Below are positions 60,319-64,000 of a DNA stretch of 64,000 bases, in pieces. The position numbers and the translations under genes are program-made. The notes beneath the pieces were generated by a model. The model saw nothing but the letters and a program-made list of their open reading frames with translations, ran no database searches and was not told where the DNA came from. Origin of the DNA: Pogostemon cablin (Eukaryota > Streptophyta > Magnoliopsida > Lamiales > Lamiaceae). The DNA lies in assembly GCA_023678885.1 (NCBI GenBank), contig CM043013.1, forward strand, positions 17,640,791-17,704,790. Direction: 5' to 3'. Every line of letters starts with the position of its first letter. The first letter of the stretch is position 1.

Positions 60319-60332
60319 GTATAAGTGGGAGA
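60319..60332 (+). promoter_or_regulatory. Polypurine tract of the plus copia element
   Basis: gtataagtgggaga lies directly upstream of the 3' LTR remnant, the same form as in the minus copia element. Confidence 0.8.
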
Positions 60333-60333
60333 T

Positions 60334-61485
60334 TTATTTGAAATAAGAATCATATGATAAAAAATTTTGCATATTATAATTTCTTTATATGTTTGTGTAA
60401 AAGTCCATTTACTTTATACTGTAGATAATATGTTGTGCGACAACACGCGGAAGATCATATTATCAGTTTCATTATAAAGTATAAATAGATGCTCACAATG
60501 GAGATAGACGGGGACAATCTATTGGGATGGTTGTAGTGTGATTTGGTATTAGTTTATCTTGACTATAAAATTACATTAGTAAGCCTTGTGTGTATTGAGC
60601 TGGACCGCTTGAGATCGTTCAACTTATACTGACTATATAGGAGAACTTGATCTTTGTTATTATGAATGTTCGTACTCTTAATCCCTATACAATAATCTCG
60701 ACATGTAAACCAGTATTTATCTCTTTGATTCATCAATGGGTAAGATTTATATATTAAATTAATAAACTCGGTGAGTTGAGAAATAATATTATCTCTATGG
60801 TGTGTTGTTGATTGTAGAAGGAATCCGTGTCCTATTAAATAGGTTGATGATATCCCCTTGAGGAGCTCAAAAGAATTATCATGTAAATCTTGCAAGTGGA
60901 TTAATTCCGGCATGATAATAAGGTTGAGTGGTACTACTCTCAGATGAGATATTAATTAATGGAATTGTCAGTAACTTAATTAATTAATAGGCTTTGTATA
61001 TCTTAAACATGGGGAGACTATCAGTCTCATAATAAGAAGGAGCCCACAACATAATTATGGGTTTGGAGGGCAGTGCAGTAATAATAATTTAGTAGACTAT
61101 ATTATTATTATTGAACTTAAGTATAAGTTTTGGGCTAAACTTGGATACTTAAGCCCAATGGAGGCCCTACTCTAATATCTCCTCCTGGTCCCTGTTGTAG
61201 CCCTTATATAAGTCATCTCAGCTTCCTGGAACCCTATTATTGTCGCCTCTTTTGACACGAGAAATAAGAGAGAAGCAGATTGAGGAGATCTTGAAGATCG
61301 TCGCCCACACGACGTCATAATTTGACTTGGGAATACAGCAGAAGACCAAGAGGTTATTTTATACAGTTGTTCATCATCAACATACCCTAGTGAAAGGCAA
61401 TACTTTTCTATCTTATTGCTTCCGCTGGATTAGAAATGTATAAAACCCTAACGGTTTACGCTAACCAAACGATCGAACGCCAACA
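60334..61485 (+). repeat. 3' LTR of the plus copia element, lacking its first 54 bp
   Basis: It begins at ttatttgaaataag, which corresponds to position 55 of the 5' LTR; the terminal tgttagattatatac... is missing. It ends gccaaca before the target copy ataat. Confidence 0.85.
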
Positions 61486-62712
61486 ATAATTACACCCCTC
61501 TTTCTAGATACTATCAGTATCAATTATTTCCCGTGCACTAAGTACTCTAACCCAATATGATCTCCCTTTATAGATACTATATAATTATCTTCTTTATCCT
61601 ACTTACTAACCCAACTTCAATTCAATTAATAAGTATTCAAATAAGATAGTTCTAATAAAGTTTCAGAGTCCCCTCATTTAGAATCATAACATAGAATCAT
61701 GCTCTGCAGTGAACGCACTCAATCAATAACCAAGATATGCATTCAGACTCTATATAACAGTTAATGATGCAAAAAACAACTCTAAGTATGAATTAAAAAC
61801 GCATAGTCTTATATAAAATAAACTCAAAAGTAGTGTTGTACGGAGTATACACACAGAGTTCAATTAACTAGATAAAAACCTTCATAACCCTAGAACTACC
61901 AAAGCGGTTTTAGCCCATGACGCTTCGAAGAACATTCATGGTGTTTGGATGGATCTTTTCCATAGTCATGAAAATTACATGAAAGATTAAGTTGCGAAGT
62001 AAACCCTAGATGTGGGCGCCGTCGCTTCTCGCTCCATCTTGAATCTTCACTTGGTTCTCACTTGATTCGCTGCACGAATCTCTCTCTATACCTCCTACAG
62101 ATGGAGTTAGGATTTGGATGTGGTGTAGGATGGATGTGGAATATAACTCCCTTTTTGGTGTGATCGGCACCTCTTTTTATACTTGTAGCTTCTCCTTATG
62201 GACCTTTACTTGGCTTTTCGTAAAAAACACACACATGCATGTACTAGAGGTAAAATTTCAATGTTTCGGAGCTGGTGTTTCTCCGTTCGAGCAGACCTGG
62301 CATGGTCGAACAGGACCTCTTGGTCAAACTGAGGTCGAACGGCGTGTCTGTAAACTGAACTTTGTCTCTGCTTGCCGTTCAACTTGACTTGCGTAGTTCA
62401 ACTTGACCTCTCTTGGTCGAATGGGCTTCATTTTGTAAGTTGAAACACCTCCCGTTCGACTTCACCACTGTTGTTCGACCAGGCTGTACTGGTCGAACAA
62501 CTTTTATAGGTCGAATTATACCTCAAAAATCGTATTTTCCAATTCCGAACACTTCAGACCTATTTTCATGTAAAAATATGCTAAAATAATCTCAGTAGCA
62601 TTTGATTCGTGGATTTTTTATAAATATCCCAATTCATTTTGATAATAGACTAAATCATACTCACTTTCCACATAAATTGGAGCTCAAAACACGTGAATTA
62701 TCACTCTCTTCA
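61486..62712 (-). repeat. 5' LTR of the old Athila-type element, outer part
   Basis: Continues the LTR after the copia insertion, collinear with 19510-20738. It includes the GTCGAAC word array at 62288-62515 and ends tatcactctcttca. The target duplication ccaac follows at 62713-62717. The 89-codon ORF at 62118-62387 is LTR sequence, not a gene. Confidence 0.85.
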
Positions 62713-62811
62713 CCAACCTCCACCAAGATCATTGCCTCTGACTCGTAGGCCATTGAAAATGGGGTTTCCCTAGTGGATATTCTTATTGTAGTTCAGTACA
62801 ACCATATGTTA

Positions 62812-63145
62812 TGTGTTTTCTCAACACACAATTAATTCCCAAGTATTAAGGATGCAATTGTAGCTCAGGCAAGCGACCAAGTTAAATATTGAACCCTAAA
62901 GATGAAGTACTACTAATTTAATTATTAACTAAATTAATTAAGACTAGTGTGAGAATAAAGTTGAGTATCAAATTATTATTTTAATAAACGAAATATTAAA
63001 ATTAACAATAAAAATAAAAATTCACTAAGAAGAAATTAGAAGTTTTCTCAAGTATGAAAAATAGGTAGGTCTAAGGACATCCAGTTAAAACTCATTAATT
63101 TAGCTCTCTAAGTATTCAGGCTGAACTCTTCCAGGTGGATTAGGA
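62812..63145 (-). mobile_element. Partial LTR of a diverged Athila-type relative
   Basis: Starts tgtgttttctcaacacacaatt and stays collinear with 19100-19400 of the 3' LTR (cccaagt-t-aaggatgcaattgtagct, then aggtaggtct...catccagtt), though diverged. It is cut at 63145 by a copia LTR. 62718-62811 is pre-insertion flank without a recognised gene. Confidence 0.6.
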
Positions 63146-63856
63146 TGTTGGCGTTCGATCATTTGGTTAACGTGAACCGTTAGGATTCCATACGTTTCTA
63201 ACAGTCAGCGGAAGTATGAAAACTAGAAACCTATTGCCTTTCACCAGGGTATGTTGGAGAAGATGAATTCTCGCAGGCAGCCTGAGCAGCCTCACCGTTT
63301 TGGCCATAACTCTCTCGTCTGATCTCCGGTTTGAGCGATCTATACGCCAAAACGATCCTCTCCTTCGTAATTTTCCATCAATATATCACATGTTGAATTC
63401 TGACTTCTGTAAGATTTTATAAAAATTGTGCAAGTTGGCAGACATCAGCATCAAACGACCTCTTGATCTTCTGCTGTATTTCCAAGTCCAATCTCGACGT
63501 CGTGTGGGCGACGATCTTCAAGATCTTCTCAATCTGCTATTCCCTCACCCTCCTCACAGTGTTAGATGTGATTTATCAATTGATTAGGATTTTCAGACAG
63601 CTGAGATGACTTATATATGTGCTACAGCAGGGACCAGGATGAGAAATTAGAGTTGGGCCTCCATTGGGCTTAAGTATCCAAGCTTAGCCCAAAGCTTATA
63701 CTTAAGTCCAATGATAATAATATATACCACTAAAATATTATTACTGCACTACCGTTCTAATCTCATAATTACATTATGCGCTCATTCTTATTATGAGCCC
63801 GTTAGTCTCCCCATGTTTAAGATATACAATACCCATTAATTAATTAAGTTACTGAC
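63146..63856 (-). mobile_element. Partial minus-strand copia LTR
   Basis: Starts tgttggcgttcgatcatttggttaac, collinear with the start of the LTRs at 36694 and 43680. It stops at gttactgac, in mid-LTR, where another LTR begins. Confidence 0.85.
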
Positions 63857-64000
63857 TGTTGGATTGTATACTAAAAGTATAGCTTTAGTATGAACAATGT
63901 CATAACAATATTTGAAATGAGAATCATTGATCAAATGATTGCATCTTATAATTTATTTTATATGCATGATGCAATAGTCCATTTACTTTATACTGTAGAT
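63857..64000 (+). mobile_element. Start of a plus-strand copia LTR, runs off the window
   Basis: tgttggattgtatactaaaag is the 5' end of the same copia LTR group. It lies inside the minus LTR at 63146, so it is the later insertion. The right end and target duplication are outside the window. Confidence 0.85.

Larger units (their letters stand above)
50097..61485 (+). mobile_element. Plus-strand Ty1/copia element with triplicated leader
   Basis: An 11,389-bp element flanked by ataac (50092-50096) and ataat (61486-61490), inserted in the 5' LTR of the old Athila-type element. The 5' LTR is 50097-51296 and the 3' LTR 60334-61485, about 10% diverged by eye. The leader is unusually long because a unit of about 1754 bp (LTR 3' part, PBS, leader) is present three times. 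gag-pol (56410-60311) is interrupted by many stops and frameshifts, so the element cannot move by itself. Confidence 0.92.
19093..62712 (-). mobile_element. Old Athila-type LTR retrotransposon split by four nested insertions
   Basis: Both outer ends are flanked by ccaac (19088-19092 and 62713-62717). The 3' LTR lies at the low end, with the PPT on its inner side (20739-20756). The 5' LTR lies at the high end, with a tRNA-Asp-type PBS on its inner side (49851-49870). Between them, reading on the minus strand, come gag (49761 to 47677 and 46031 to 45846), a short integrase tail (to 45572), a spacer (36693-35540), an env-like ORF (35530-34018) and a 3' untranslated part (34017-32457). Taking out the insertions at 20798-32451, 36694-45065, 46037-47671 and 50097-61485 leaves about 10.5 kb. 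The gag style, PBS type, LTR length and env-like ORF fit the Athila/Calypso lineage. The protease-to-integrase core is deleted. Confidence 0.85.

Overview
The window is plant nuclear DNA, most likely from a eudicot with a repeat-rich genome. It contains nested Ty3/gypsy (Athila/Calypso type) and Ty1/copia LTR retrotransposons, Stowaway-type MITEs with the CTCCCTCCGTCCC end, other small DNA transposons, long AT microsatellites and decayed TE-like coding remnants. No intact cellular gene, tRNA, rRNA or CRISPR array is seen. The species cannot be named from the sequence.

Left part (1-19087): very AT-rich, older DNA. It begins with a worn Athila-type 3' internal fragment (1-480) and then holds microsatellites, several MITEs, a Mutator-like element with long inverted ends (3076-4125), a solo LTR (12150-13290) splitting a coiled-coil-type pseudogene, a hAT-like insertion (14541-15333) and a second decayed gene-like stretch (16015-18360).

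Right part (19088-62717): this is best read as one old minus-strand Athila-type element. Its outer LTRs lie at 19093-20738 (3' LTR) and 49875-62712 (5' LTR), flanked by the same 5-bp target duplication CCAAC. Four later insertions split it, each with its own target duplication. They are a young plus-strand Athila-type element (20798-32451, gtgag), a minus-strand copia element (36694-45065, aggac), a plus-strand solo LTR of the host's own family (46037-47671, ttccc) and a plus-strand copia element (50097-61485, ataac/ataat). Removing them leaves about 10.5 kb: LTR, PBS, gag, a deleted pol, an env-like ORF, PPT, LTR. LTR divergence judged by eye agrees with the nesting order: host about 12%, plus copia about 10%, minus copia about 1.4%, young Athila about 0.2%. 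Past 62717 comes another Athila-type LTR broken by a minus copia LTR, itself broken by a plus copia LTR that runs off the window.

The young Athila-type element is nearly complete: paired 1826-bp LTRs, tRNA-Asp-type PBS, gag-protease-RT-RNase H-integrase and PPT. One extra T breaks the frame inside RT. The copia elements carry initiator-Met-tRNA-type PBSs, long leaders and broken gag-pol. The most interesting unexplained structure is non-coding: covarying 57-nt hairpin modules in the copia leaders, covarying hairpins that end in polypurine tracts just after Athila pol, arrays of short inverted words in the LTRs and inside gag, and a tandem triplication of LTR end plus PBS plus leader in the plus copia element.
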